From contig JAUPFV010000001.1 in NCBI GenBank assembly GCA_036936605.1, forward strand, positions 245,952,925 through 246,016,924: a stretch of 64,000 bases of DNA, read 5' to 3'. This DNA comes from Limnanthes douglasii subsp. nivea. Its lineage: Eukaryota > Streptophyta > Magnoliopsida > Brassicales > Limnanthaceae. Shown one piece after another: positions 36,007 to 48,833 of the stretch. Positions within the stretch are counted from its first letter, which is position 1, and the number at the start of each line of letters is the position of its first letter. The notes under the pieces were generated by a model, which ran no database searches, was not told the origin of the DNA, and saw only the letters and a program-made list of their open reading frames with translations. Both the position numbers and the translations under genes were made by a program.

Positions 36007-37436
36007 CATCAAACAAAGGAGAAGGCAACCAGTAACACCAGGGACCAAAGTGTACCAAAAATTCAAGTGATGGAACTTGGCTCCATCAAGGAACAAAAGT
36101 GGCATGCTTGCAGCTATTAATTATCACCGGAAAAATTAAATCATTAGAAATCAAAATTGTAAATGTATACAATAACAAAACAGATATACCAAGTCGACAA
36201 AATCAAATGATGAGAAAATAGTTGTACCGGGTGGATGAGTAGACCGAGTATATATCATGAACGCGATTGAAGCAGCGAGTGCAACACTCTTAGCTAATGG
36301 GCCGGGGCCAATCACTGAAAACGCTAAAACCCCGATGGCTGCACAACCAATATGGGCCATGAACATGTTGTATTTCTGAAACATGTATACATAAATGTAA
36401 GGTTAGTCTGATATCTAAAGATTTAAGGTCCAGAGTCATAAACTGAGGTCTTGAACAAAACAGGACTCGGGAGTCGAGATATATATCTGTCCAACTCAGC
36501 TAACTTAGTTTTACCAAAGTTGGACCATTCAGGTGATATTGGCTATAAATCTTAGACACATGTATGACGCCGCAAAATAAAAGAGAAGATAGAACTGTGG
36601 TGTACCCGAGCTGCGGGTGAGGAAGGAGCGGTGAAAAGGATAGCACACACAGCCCCTAAAGGTGCAACAGACATTGAAATTCCTTTGGGTCCAAGTATTT
36701 GATCTATTCTTCCCAGTGCTGCCATTGCTGCAAATGCACCTGTTTACATATATTATAAGTAAAATTTAAGTTAATAGTGGTCAATTTTGTCATATTTAAC
36801 ATGATTGTGGGCCATTTCACACAATACTTAATCCTGTAAATACTTATATAATATACTAATATACTACTAATCTAGATTACTTATGCTAATTCTAATTCCA
36901 AACCCCAAGGAAGATTCCAGGTCAAGCTTAATAAACCCTAAACATAGTATCACATGACTAGCCAATTAAAATAAAAGACTAATAAAGAACCCAAAACTTG
37001 ACCCTTTGGCTTTCTGATAGGTGATGCTTCCTACTATGAACCAAAAGCTACTTCCTTTACTATTTAAAATCATCTGGGTACTTCGTCAAATCTTCAAAAG
37101 TTTCAATCTTTTCAACAAAAGTTTCAATCTTTTCAACAAAAGTTTCAATCTCTTCAAGAAAAGTTTGAGTTTTTATGGTTAATTACCTGCAGATGGCCAA
37201 ATGATATCACTAAGCGAAGGATCAGAAGAAGCCTTGTCAGGTCTCCAAGAATCCCAGAACGGTGGCGATGTAGCCACGTTGGTTGACGAGGCAATGACCG
37301 TAACGACGCCATTTTCTCGTCTTCTCCTTCGTCGGAATATCGGTTTTTGAGGATTACTGAAACAAAGATCGGATCTTTGTGTTGGAAAATGATGAAATGA
37401 TGGATTGATTTGCATTGATGTTAAACAACCAATCAT
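36007..37436 (-). CDS. NITR2: Plastid HPP-family membrane protein (NITR2-like nitrite transporter), last exon unresolved
   Basis: Four exons join with GT/AG borders and consistent phase: 37436-37187, 36739-36606, 36375-36228 and 36113-36007 (639 nt, 213 codons). Exon 1 (residues 1-83) is Ser/Arg-rich with an RRRRRR run and looks like a chloroplast transit peptide. The mature part has PSAGAFAAMAALGRIDQILG, hydrophobic spans (APLGAVCAILFTAP; GCAAIGVLAFSVI; SVALAASIAFMIY; LVPGVTGCLLLCLM) and the family signature THPPAASMPLLF, with HPP at residues 175-177. Arabidopsis members (AtNITR2;1 and 2;2) move nitrite across the plastid envelope. Exon 4 ends in phase 0 at a GT donor, so one short terminal exon is missing from my model. 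The ATG at 37434-37436 was chosen as the first Met of the open exon. No damage seen; probably a functional host gene. Confidence 0.9.
37090..37168. repeat. 21-bp tandem repeat in intron 1 of the HPP gene
   Basis: Three to four units of aagtttcaatcttttcaacaa. Confidence 0.9.
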
Positions 37437-38299
37437 TTTGGAACGATGGATTTTTCTGATCTTGTTCTGATTGGTTGGGTTCGATCCAATCTATATGCTA
37501 TTGTATGTACCCTCTCTATACGAATATATATATTATCTATAAATTTAGAGGTGACTGTTGAGGAAACGAACTGATACATATCGAAAGGAACTTTTGAAGA
37601 GGATGAAAGGTCATTGAAGAAGGAATAGCTTTGTCTTCATATGCCTCGTATTATTTATATTACCATTCACATGTCGATGATAAAAAGGTTGCACCATAAC
37701 CATGTCATATTTGTAATGGTTGTGTCACGCGTTTATTGCATTTATGTCGGGGGTTTATATATATTAGTTATATAGACGTTGAGTTTTATAAGTAAATATA
37801 GAATTAGTTACAGTTTACTATCCTAGTTAATTAAGTACTATTTAATGACTCGAGCTTTACTTTTCTATTTTTACAATCATAAAGAATTTCGCACTTTAAA
37901 ATATATGATTTTTTTTCTTTTAAAAACCTATATATATATATATATATATTATATTTTTATTCAATTTCGGTAGTGTTTTTATGATTTTTTTCTACTTGTA
38001 TACAAATGATTTGTGTGACAAAATCAGCTAAGAAAATATTTATAGAGAAAATCGTTACACCACTAATTCGACTATTCTATTTTTGGGATTGATTTTTTTA
38101 CAAACTCGGTTACTTTTCTTTGTTTTAATTAAAATATATAGATATCAACAGTAAAGTATAATAATTGTTCAAATTATACCTATATTAAGACCAAAACTAA
38201 AATTGGAACGTAAAATTCAAATATATTTGTTATTTGAAATCTCCGCTTTTTATATGTAATTAAATTAAAATTATAAAAAAAGTTTTTTTATTAGTTATT
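37437..38299. promoter_or_regulatory. Upstream region of the HPP gene
   Basis: 5' flank of the minus-strand gene. A TATA-like stretch on the reverse strand lies about 90 bp upstream of the ATG (37524-37540). Further out is AT-rich DNA with a (TA)n tract at 37929-37949. No other gene recognised. The core promoter assignment is inference. Confidence 0.35.
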
Positions 38300-40757
38300 T
38301 TTATAAATATACATTAAATAAAAATGGTTTCATACAAGCACACAAGTCATATTCCGATGAGAGCATTAAGAGTTGTAAAAGAATACAAGAAGAAGGTAAG
38401 TAGACTTTAACCTTACTCAAACCGAAATAAGAAAAAAGAGAGTAAATGTGTAGAAACAAAATTAGAGAGTCGAAATACATATGAGCAAAGTAGCATACGA
38501 GCGAGAGGAGGATGACTGCAATTTGGCCAAACAAGCACAGACAAAACAAAGTGAGGGGGCTAAGACCACTATGTTAAAAATAGGTTAGGCAGCGACAACG
38601 TAAGCGAGCAAATACCGCAATAAAAAGGAAGATGGTTGCTTCAATCAAAATACAAAATAAAATTAAGTTAGAAATTAGTAGGACTAGATTGTTCAGACAA
38701 CCTTGGTACCAAGAATCTGAATCAGAGGTCAGAAAGCATGCGATAAGACACCACAAAGGCGGGAGAATAAGATGATCTAATTGGGGGAATGAGAGGATCT
38801 AATTTGTTTTAGTATTTCTCTCACACTAAATGCGGTAGACAACAACGTCAAAGCAGGCACGCCAAAGGTATTGTAAATTAGATGGAGGCCAGTTGGCTGC
38901 CTCATGGATCCAAGAGTCACAATTGTTATTGTGGCTTATAAAAAACCAAGCTTGCAGCTTGCAAAAGCCCTATGCTCTGAGTGTAACTAAAGTCATGGAA
39001 GATATGATCAATGGTTTATGATGCGGAATTTCTTAAGAAATAGTTGAGAGAGGGGGGGGGGGGGGGGTGTTTAGACCCTAACTCAAAGCTTGTCACGGGT
39101 GGAAAGTTTTCCTTGGATAGAAAGCGAAATGATGAAAGTATATCGGAGAATATTAAAATTATGACATACTAACCCCATCCATACGACACTTGGGATGAGC
39201 GTACGAATGACATTGTAGGTATATTTAATAGTGAACTTAGGGATACCTCTCCTAACAATCCAATAGTGGACATCGTTGTGAAAGATACTGGGAGGAGAGA
39301 GAGAGAGAGATTGTTAACCTCCTGGATGTTACAAATGTTTCTAGCATTGGAAGATCTTAAATGAGTCGGCCAGTTCCAAAGGCCGTCACGAAAGATATCA
39401 GAAACCTTGAGATTGCTCCCCATACGAGAATCATGAATAATAATATGCATGTAGTGCTTGATCAAAGAGGTTGAAAACAACCAAGGGGAAAAATAGAAGA
39501 AGTTCTTCTCCACGTTACCAATCGGAAACCTATATAAATTGCTAGTGATAGGCCTAAGAATTAAAAAAATTCTCCAAGTCTATGAGGAAGAAGAGTCAAT
39601 TTTTAGATACCAAAAGTTTTTGTCTTTTATCTTCTTAGAGTAAATCGAGTCACATCAGATTGAATTGTCGTGTTTACTAATGATGAACCACACATGTTCG
39701 AGGACGACCGCATGATTCCAAAGTTTTAGTTCTAGAATCTCAAGGCCACCCTCTAACAAGGGCAAGGTCACAGAGGAAACGGTGAAGAGATTGAAAGAGT
39801 TCTTTTAGAACTCTAATGGGGAGAATAAAGATCGAAAACCAATAAACTTGCCCCAACAAAAAGAACATATTTAATGAGTTGAAGCATGTCAGCATAAGAG
39901 AGGTTTTTGAAAGTCCATGAGGTAATATAGGTAGTGATTTTGTTAAGAAGGGGTCGACAATCATTATGGGAAAGTTGACTAGGGAGAATGGGTCCAAAGT
40001 AATTAACCGGAAGACAACCAACCTTGAAACCAATGATGTTGATATATTGGATCTAAGAGTGGGGTTAACCATAGAGAGGAAGATGTGGCTTTTTTGAGGG
40101 ATAACTTAAGGCCCAAAAGGTTAAAGAATTTATTAAGATCATCATTAATAAGATTGAGGGAATTAATGTCACCACAACAGAAAATCATCAAGTCGTCTCC
40201 AAAGAAAAGGTTGACAATCTTAAGTTTGACATTTCCAATGGAAACAAAAGTTTTTACATTATTAGTTTTCTTTTTATAGATACTTAGAGATGACTCGCAT
40301 GACTAAGACACATAAGAAATAGGATAAATGATCACCTTGTTTGAGACCATTTCTACCATAAAATATCATATAAGGGTTACCGAAAAGAATAACGAAATCG
40401 GAAGGGGTAGCGATAAATTGAATAATCCAGCTGATCATCTGGTATGGGAAATTCATGGCCACCAATATATAAAGGATAAGATGCCATGAAATATTGTCAA
40501 AAGATTTCATCAAGTTAATTTTTAGTGCGACCCTCGGCCCCTTTCGGTTAGTTTGGTAACCCAAAAGAGTTCTTGAGAAAGAATGATATAGTCTGTAATA
40601 TTACGGTCAACCAAAAAAACTAATTTAAATTCATCCCTCAGATAGGGGAATCAGGCTTTGATCCTGTCGGCAAAGATCTTGGAAATAATTTTGTAGACCA
40701 CGTTGCAACAAGTAATTGGCCTGAAATCCTTAACGACTAAGGGGAAATCCTTCTTTT
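38300..40757 (-). mobile_element. LINE-D, 5'-truncated L1 element
   Basis: Minus-strand remnant of the LINE-A/F lineage. From 40757 down: PITCCNVVYKIISKIFADRI, TERGP, ALKINLMKSFDNISWHLIL (Trp kept), GLKQGDHLSYF, LFFGDDLMIFCCGD (catalytic GDD kept), SWTFKNLSYADMLQLIKYVLF, and later a degraded zf-RVT region. Its 3' end near 38300 resembles the other LINE tails. The 5' end starts abruptly inside the reverse transcriptase, the usual result of incomplete reverse transcription. Many stops and shifts. Confidence 0.85.
39052..39067. repeat. G16 homopolymer
   Basis: Sixteen consecutive G on plus (C on the LINE-D sense strand) within the degraded 3' half of LINE-D. Confidence 0.97.
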
Positions 40758-41991
40758 ATATAGTAACTTATGTCAATTTTCATTATATTTGTTAAATATT
40801 GTTACGTACAATATTTCAAAATATTATATATTTTTATTCAATTTTGGTAGTCTTCTTATTTTTTTATTAATTTCAATTCCAAAACCAAAACAAATAATGA
40901 AACTGATGGTTATTACTTATAGATATATAATATTTTTTGTTGTTTTAGTTAAAATATGTATATATCGACATTAAAATCTAATTGTAGTTCAAATTATATT
41001 TATCGAACTAAAATTATGGTGTAAATTTTAAACATAAAATAAACGGTCGTACTTTATTTGTTTATTTTTTATCATATCGAATCACGTTTTTATTATTTAT
41101 AACATTGTCTTTAAATGAAAGTTATAAAAATATTTTTTATATACTTCTTATATTAGTTTGTCATTATATTTACTAAACATAGTTACGTAATATAAAAAAT
41201 AAAATAAAAACCTGATATATTTCAGAACTCATACAGTTCTAAAACCTTTTTCTTACTAAATTAGTAAATTATTTAGCTTTCAACTCAAAAGCTTACCCAT
41301 CAAACTATCACAACTCTCGTGGAAATACCATTGGAAACGGTTGTAGAAGATATATACTTATTTTTTATTTTTGTTGATTGGTTTTTTAGATATGTAAATT
41401 CACATAAGTATGGATAAATATGATGTTCACTGCTAGTGTATTGCAAAATCTAGCGTTCTTATGTTGCACAAATTATAATGCTAGGTTTTACATGTCATTT
41501 AGGATACATTCCACAATAACATTGTATAATAGAGCTGCAAAACTTGTATCAATAAACGTGTGAAACATATTTACGAGGATTTGTAACTCATGTGTTGTGA
41601 GATTTGGTTAACTCACATCAATACCTTAATGTATGAAAAAATATTGGAAAAAGAGACCAAGAACAATAAGATAAAACAATAAGAATCAAGGAAAAAATAA
41701 TTAAATCTGCGAAAAGAAAATAACACAATTATTTGTTTCCCCCTGTACAGTCATATCGACCTGCATCTCGGGTAAAGAGCAACTTTAACTCAACATCTCC
41801 AAAAATATTTTTTTACAAGATTTATAAGAATAAGTATTTCTCAACAATTCTTTGAACGTGTTATTTATTTAAGGCTTAATAGAGTATTTATAATGCTAGT
41901 TTTCTTGATATAATAACATATTTAGTTACTTTGTAACAAAATTGGTTAATTCAGTTGTAATTAATTCTTTCACAATTCGTCAGCTACCTCA
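40758..41991. other. AT-rich DNA with diverged repeats
   Basis: Part (about 40790-41050) is a diverged direct copy of about 37930-38260 (shared words tatatttttattcaatttnggtag and gttcaaattata). A second internal echo lies near 41136. No gene seen. Confidence 0.5.
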
Positions 41992-42482
41992 TCTTAGAAT
42001 CCTCGTTTTTGGGAAATTCGTCTAAAAGACCTTCGGTTTGAAGACCCTCAGTTAGAAGACCCTTGTCTAGAAGATCTTTATTTAGAAGACCCTTATCTAA
42101 AATACTTTTGTTTAGAATACCCTTGTCTAGAGGACCTTCTTTTAGAAGACCCTCTTCTAAAATACTCTCGTATAAAAGACCCTTGTTTAGAGGAACCTCT
42201 TTTTGAAGACCCTCGTCTAGAAGATCCTCGTCTTAGAATACCATCGTCTTAGAAAACCCTGGTTTATCTAAGATAACTTACCTTATCTAGAAAATCTTGT
42301 CTCGTCTAAAAGACCCTGCCTTATCTAAAAGACCTTATCTCGTCTAGAAGACCATGCCTTATCTAAAAGACCATGCCTTGTCTAGAAGACCCTACCTCAT
42401 CTAAAAGACACTCCCTCGTCTAGAAGATCTCGCCTTATCTAAAAGACCATGACTCGTCTAGATGATCCCACCTCATCTAGAA
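41992..42482. repeat. Two-register minisatellite (15 bp then 19 bp)
   Basis: The first half repeats a 15-bp unit of the type gtctagaagaccctt. From about 42270 the unit becomes 19 bp (cttatctaaaagaccatgc, alternating with ctcgtctagaagaccctac). In total about 30 units. It sits just downstream of the copia pol on the element's sense strand. Confidence 0.9.
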
Positions 42483-42559
42483 TTTCCAAGGAAAAAACCA
42501 ATAATTTTCCATCTTTTCTTAAAATAGATGGTTATGCCAACTTCCCACCAACCACCTTT

Positions 42560-45060
42560 CTCCTCTCTTAAACATTCGTCTACTTTCGACAAGGTAATTT
42601 AGTCCAAGCAATTCTTGAACTTTTCTCTAGGTAATGATTTAGTGAACATGTCTGCTGTATTTTCTTTAGAGACAATTTTTTCCACCATAATTTATTTTGT
42701 CTCAATATTTTTTCTAATAAAATGAAACCAAATGTTAATGTGATTTGTCTTCTTATGATTAACTTGACGATTCACCAAATGAATGACACTCTGGGTGTCA
42801 CAATGTATTTTCACACATTCTTGTAAAATCCCTATTTTTCCAATCATACCCTTCAACCATATGACTTCCTCGACCCCTTCAACAAGGGCTATGTATTATG
42901 CTTGAGTGTTTGACAAGGCTACAACCCACTATTGATTGGACTTTCAAGTAACTGTTATACCGAACGATATAAACACAAAACCCGATAAGTATTTTCTAGT
43001 TTCTATATTACCCACATAGTCTGTATCCATATAACCCTCCAAACCATTCCTACATGGGTTTATTCTAGTGTATTTCAGACCACTCTTCAAGGACCGATTC
43101 ATGTATCTCGACACCCATTTCGAAGCTTGCCAATGAGCATGTCCCGGGTTTTCCATAAACCGACTTATCACGCTAATTGCATAAGATAAATTTCGTATAC
43201 TACAGACCATACCACACACGATGCTTCAAATCTTACTTGCATAAGGAGTACTCTTTATATTTTTTTTCTCATCATCGGATTGAGGACACCGTTTAACTGA
43301 TAACTTTGAGTGATGGCTTAGTAGAGTGTTTACTAACTTAGAACCTATCATTCTAAACTATTCCACCACTTACATTCAAATAAATATGCTGAGATAAAAA
43401 TAAATAATCTTTACTCTGGCCTCTCATGATATCCATCCCAAGTTTTTTCCTTTCATTACCAAGACCCTTCATCTCGAATTTACCATTTAAATTCATCTTG
43501 AGCCTCTGAATCTCTTGTTTGACAGAACTTTTTATAAGGATGCCATCTACATAAAAGAGGAAATAGAGAATGAATTTCTCATCCCTCTTCATCATGTACA
43601 CACAAGTGTCATAGGTGCTTCTCACAAAACTACTATTTAATAAGAAATTATCAAAACAACAATACCAATGCATTAAAATCTACTTCAACCCATACAAAGA
43701 CTCTTTAACATACACAATTTTGAGTTATCTTCCACAAAACCTTCAGGTTGTTGCATGCATATTGTTTTATCGAACTCTCCATGTGAAAATGTGGTCTTCA
43801 CGTCCATATGTTCCAATTTAAAATCATACATATTTACAATTTCTATAAGACTCATTATAGTATAATGTTTCACTACCGGTGAAAAGATTTAGTTGTAATT
43901 GATCCCTTTCGTCTGAGTAAAACTCGTTGCTATAAGTTTCCCTTTATACCTTGGTGCTTTCACCTATGGTATACACTCTTTTATTTTGAACACCCGTTTG
44001 CTACAAACTATAATTTTGTTATTAGGTAATAACACAAGCTTCCAAGCATGATTCTTCTCAAATGAAAGAATTTTCCCTTTCATTTTCTTCATCCAATCTA
44101 TTTTATTATTGCTTTCGAATGCCTTCTTAATTTTTTTTAGATTTGAGTCTTGTACCTCTTCAGCCGCATTCAAACCATAAAAAATAAGGCTAACATAACC
44201 ATATATCTTAGGAAAAGTAGTAGCCGGGAGTAGTTATTGTTTGGCTTCTACTTTCTTCAGGTCTTTGAGTATAATCCTCTTTTTCATTTTCATCAGCGAA
44301 ATGCTCCATCTCAAACTGAATTTTCTCGACTCATTTTTATGGTCTTAAATATAAGTATTTACATTTCAACCTCATCTAGGTCTCATCAAAAGTAACATCC
44401 CTTCTTATTATAACTTTGATCTTCCAGGTTCCATCTTGTACAGCTAGTAACCCTTCACATCTTCAGGATAATCTATGAAAACACTTTACAACTCTAGAAT
44501 TAAGTTTGTCTTTCTGAATATGGGCAAATGCCAAAGCTCCAAATTTGGAATAATCTGTGTCGGTCACTCCAAACCTCCATAGGTGTCTTAAAATTTATTC
44601 ATATTGATGGACATCTGTTGATCAAGTATGTTGCAATACTAAGAACTTTTCTTTAGAATCTGTTGGATAATCTAGCTCCCAACAACACACACCTTACCTA
44701 TTCCAACAAAGTCATGTTCATAATTTCTACAAGACCATATCGCTACAATATGTATGCAACCGTTTTATGTCCCTTTATACCTTAAAACTCATTAAACTTC
44801 TCTGAAACAAACTTTACGCCATTGTCGGTTCTCAAAATTTCAATTTAGTTCATGTTTGATTTTCTAGAAGAGTATGCCATTATTTTAATTTTTCAAAAAT
44901 GTCACTTTTATCTTAATGACATGAACCCATACCTTACTAGAATAATTAGTAATTATATTAAGGAAATATGAATTTCCCTCATGAGTAGAAACAAATACAT
45001 CCGAATTTGAAAATATATCTTCTTATAAAGAATGAGGTTCTTACTATAATTTTATGAGCT
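42560..45060 (-). pseudogene. Ty1-copia pol remnant, Copia-4
   Basis: From 45060 down: integrase (VSTHEGNSYFLNII, YSSKVWVHVIK, EILRTDNGVKFVSEKFNEF, EVWSDTDYSKFGALAFAH); linker (KIDWMKKMKGKILSFEKNHAWKLV); reverse transcriptase (KLEHMDVKTTFSHGEFDKTI, MQQPEGFVE, FYVDGILIKS, FEMKGLGN, with YVDD changed to YVDG at 43541-43553); RNase H approach (SYAISVISRFMENPGHAHWQ, GYMDTDYVGN); and the C-terminal VSKENTADMFTKSLPREKFK near 42600. The copia order is complete from integrase on, but stops and shifts are frequent. The minisatellite at 41992-42482 follows it. Confidence 0.9.
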
Positions 45061-45189
45061 TTGAAGTAAGGTCTCATCCCTAGCTGTAACTACCATCCTA
45101 ACACATGCTTTTATAATTATAAATATCTAGTTACAACATTTAACAAGGATATTTTTACATAATATGTAGCTTTATTCTTATTTTCTTCT

Positions 45190-45990
45190 TCTTTTATTAA
45201 CATAATTATGGAAACAAATTATTTAAAATGTTAAATAAAGAAATAATGACTCATTTAATTTTAGCTTTGTTAATACCTCTAGAGAAGTCATAAATTTCTT
45301 GATGTTGTTGAAGGCTTGTTTATAAACTGGATTCCAATTGAACTTCAATGCTTCTTTTAGAACATGAAAGAAATGATGACACTTATATATAGATCTTGAG
45401 ATAAATTTACTTAGTGCAACCAATCTTCTTGCTAATATTCACACTTCTCTTATGTGTCTCAGATAATTCATGATATCTAAGTTTGATAGTTGAGTATGAT
45501 ATGCTTCCTTGTCTTTCTCACTGACCATGTACCTCAAGAAGTTTCCAGACCTTACACCAAAGGCCCATTTTTTAAATTGAGCTTCATATATACTCCTCTA
45601 AGGGTTGCAAACATCTTGGCTAAGACAACTAAATGATCCTCATATTCAGTGCTTGCATATCATCAATGTAAGCTTGTAAATTTTTCCAAAGTTGTGTTGC
45701 AAAGATCTTGTTGAAAAGTCTATGATATGTGGCCCCAATTGTCTTTAGTGAGAAATGTATCAATTTGTAACAATGAAGTCCCATCTAGGTTATAAATTTA
45801 ATGTATTCATAATCGTCTTCATTTCATTATGATCTATTGTATCCAGATTAAGAATATACAAAAGATAATATCTTATTCTCTGACGTTCCATCCACTAGCT
45901 GAAAAATTATTAGTAAGGGGAAATTATCCTTCTGACATTCTTTGTTTAAGTCTATGAAGTTTATACATATCCTCCACTTATCATTATTTT
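45190..45990 (-). pseudogene. Ty3-gypsy pol fragment, Gypsy-1
   Basis: The reverse strand gives FGVRSGNFLRYMVSEKDKEA (cf. FGV.SGKFLG(F/Y)MVS.RGIEA). Then comes RRLVALSKFISRS with FNWNPVYKQAFNNIKKFMTS and LFLYLTF, the end of the gypsy reverse transcriptase and the start of RNase H. It abuts Copia-4. Confidence 0.8.
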
Positions 45991-46789
45991 ATTCACTAAT
46001 ACTGGATTGATTGTCTATTTTTCCTCCTACTGCTGTGAGTTTATCCACTTTGTTAGGAGTACGATCTCATCTTCTGATTGATGAGCCAAAACATGTTTTT
46101 TGGATAATTTGTGGTATGAAATTTGTCGGGACACTCGTTACATCGTACAAATTTGTACATGAGGTTAGTAAAAATATATTTGCCCAATCTTAAAACTTTA
46201 TGTCCTTCCATCATTATAGTTTTTACTTCCTTATTTGGTTCTGGAAGATGGGGGCTCCTCTAGGGTCATCCAATCGAAAATCAACACAAGAATCATCATC
46301 CGATGGCCACCAATATGTCTTATAAAAGCTACCGGTTTCTTCAGGCTGCCACCAATACAATACGGAGTGAAGCAGGTTGCGATCAGGCTCTACAATCAGC
46401 AAAACTGAATTCTATAACCAGTATTTCTTCAAGAACCTCTGCAAATTTTCCTGCTTTAAAGAAAAAATTATTTTGAAACATAAAATCTTCTTTGATAATT
46501 GATTGCAGCAAGATCGATTCTGAATTCCCTTTTCTGCCAAAACACAAAGAAGAGTACGATCATTCCAATACAATATAATTGCTCAAAATAACTCTATATT
46601 TGAAGAAACATCTTCACGTGAACAACCAAGACAGACTCTACAATAAAAAATAATGCGAAAATTTTATGTTGAAGCAATGAATAATGGAGCAAAAGAAATA
46701 AAGCACAAAGGTGCCATGAATAATGAAGCTGGTGATCATGTGTCGATTTAGCTTTCTGGCAAGGACCATGAAAGTCTAATCTTAAACTC

Positions 46790-48150
46790 TAAACATATTA
46801 TATTTGGAAAATTCTCTAACGCTAGACATTCTTTGATGATAATCTAAAAAATTATTGATAGCCTAGGATTTTTTAGAGAGAGTAAAATATCTTTTTGTAG
46901 GTTCACAGACATGCTCTAATTGAACTGGACCTCTTACATGATCTTAAAAAGCCATGGAAGAGAAATATATAGTCTATTGGCCAGACTGCTAGAGAGATTC
47001 TAAAATGGTACCATCAATTCAACCCTAGGATAAAATATCACGCAACTCTGGTTTGGATTACATTTACAAACCTTCCAAAGTTTATGTATAATGAAGATAC
47101 TATCTAGACTATAACTACTTCAATTGGTAATCCATTAACTATATTGGTTCCTTTAGAAAATCGGGTTAAATTCAACTGTTATAAGACATAGGTTGAGTTT
47201 GACGTATCTATAAATCTTAAAACTAAAGCATGGATAAGGTTTGACGATAATTCAGGCTTCTAAAATGGTATAATATATGGTAACATGCATGTATATTATC
47301 AATTATGTAGACATTTAGGTCATAAAACATAAGAATGTACGAAACTTATTCAAAATAAAGAAGAGTCATATTCAAATAACATGAAATGCTAAGAATAATA
47401 TGAACAAAAAATATGACTTATAATCTAAAATTTGGGTCCCCAAAGTCAAGTCCATTATTATTAATTACTTACCTAAAGAGACCTTAGTTAAAAGACAAGC
47501 TGATTCTACTGGCTCTAAGTTGGTATGAATCAATTTGAGAAGTTGATTCATTCAACTAATGAATTATCAATAAATAAGGATAATCATACTAAGAAAATAA
47601 AGCACACTACTAAGTAAGAGAATCCAAAGTTTCCAGCATAAATATATGAAGATCAAACTATCAATAAAAATGATATCTTACAACCAATAGCAGAGAAAGT
47701 AGAGGAAATGCCTGAGAATTTAGACAATAAAATAATAAAAGCCCTTAATCTAATAGATTATAGTTATATCTTTACAACAAATCTTATGGATAACTCTGAT
47801 TCTGAATAAAACTCCCAAAGCAATTAACAATAGGTAACCTTCCCCCTTCTCATGTTTCGAGAAAAATTGAAGAATAATAAAAATTGAAGAAAATGTTAAG
47901 TAGAAAGATGAAAAAAATTCAAAATATAGACCTCTTAAAGGTTTTATAAATCACAAGTATTGCATATTAAGTGGTGTGTAAGATTCTCTAATAGTATACC
48001 TAAATGACCATTACAATACTAAATTTGAATGCTCGTGGCAGTGGAAATAAAAGAACTTTAAAAAGAATAAAATATATCAAAAGATATGAAAATAGACTTT
48101 TTAGCCATTCAAGAGCCTATGTTAGTAGTTGATAAGTTAGACTATAACTA
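46790..48150 (+). pseudogene. LINE-E, 5' remnant (ORF1 and start of ORF2)
   Basis: Forward fragments HALIELDLLHDLKKPW, WYHQFNPRIKYHATLVWITF, NLPKFMYNE, SIGNPLTILVPLENRVKF and a broken zinc knuckle (CRHLGHK..EC) match LINE-B/C-type ORF1. ORF2 starts near 48004 (MTITILNLNARGSGNKRTLK) and shifts into DFLAIQEPMLVVDKLDYN, the endonuclease start. It stops there. A LINE that keeps its 5' but not its 3' end must have been cut by later deletion or insertion. 45991-46790 upstream is unassigned. Confidence 0.75.
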
Positions 48151-48159
48151 CAACAGGCT

Positions 48160-48833
48160 CCTGCTCAATTAAGAGCAATCACCCTCCTTGTGAGCCTGAA
48201 TGTATGATACATGAGAATTGATGTTAAATGGATAGTCGTATTTCTTCCTAAGTTACTATTTTTAACATATATTAGATTGTTATAGGTTCTCAAAAGAAAT
48301 TCTATTTTTCTTGGTGCTCTATAAATTAGATAATCAATTCTTAACATTTTATCCTTTGGAATATCAACTGTTTTTTTCTTTTTCTAATAGTTTCATGATC
48401 ATCAAACTAGAAAGAGACATTGGTCTTATATTAGAAGTGAATACTATGATTTATAGATACTACTAAGATATGTAAGCAGGAGAAATAATTGACTTTTGGT
48501 TTTTAGAACACAACTTATCTGCATATATCACCTTGATTTCTAGGTTGCTATTATGGAAGATTAAAGAAGAGCCAGCTAAAAAATAATCATAAATGATTTT
48601 TTTATAACCAAAGTCATTTTAAAATTTGGATAATTGTTTCAAATTTTGAACTTCTAACAAGACGGAAAGTTTGAATTAAAAAGTTGGATGAGAGAAAGAA
48701 AAATAAACCTGGATTTGCTTGTTCTTCATCATTGGTAGATAAGGTTGATGTTATCAAATAAGATTTTCGGAGATCTTCAAATCTCAAAATGTCTTCTAAC
48801 AAACAAAACAATGTTTTTCCATCTTCAATTTCA
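48160..48833. other. Unassigned DNA
   Basis: No recognised feature. The reverse-strand frame 48614-48850 (78 aa) is not recognised. Confidence 0.35.
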
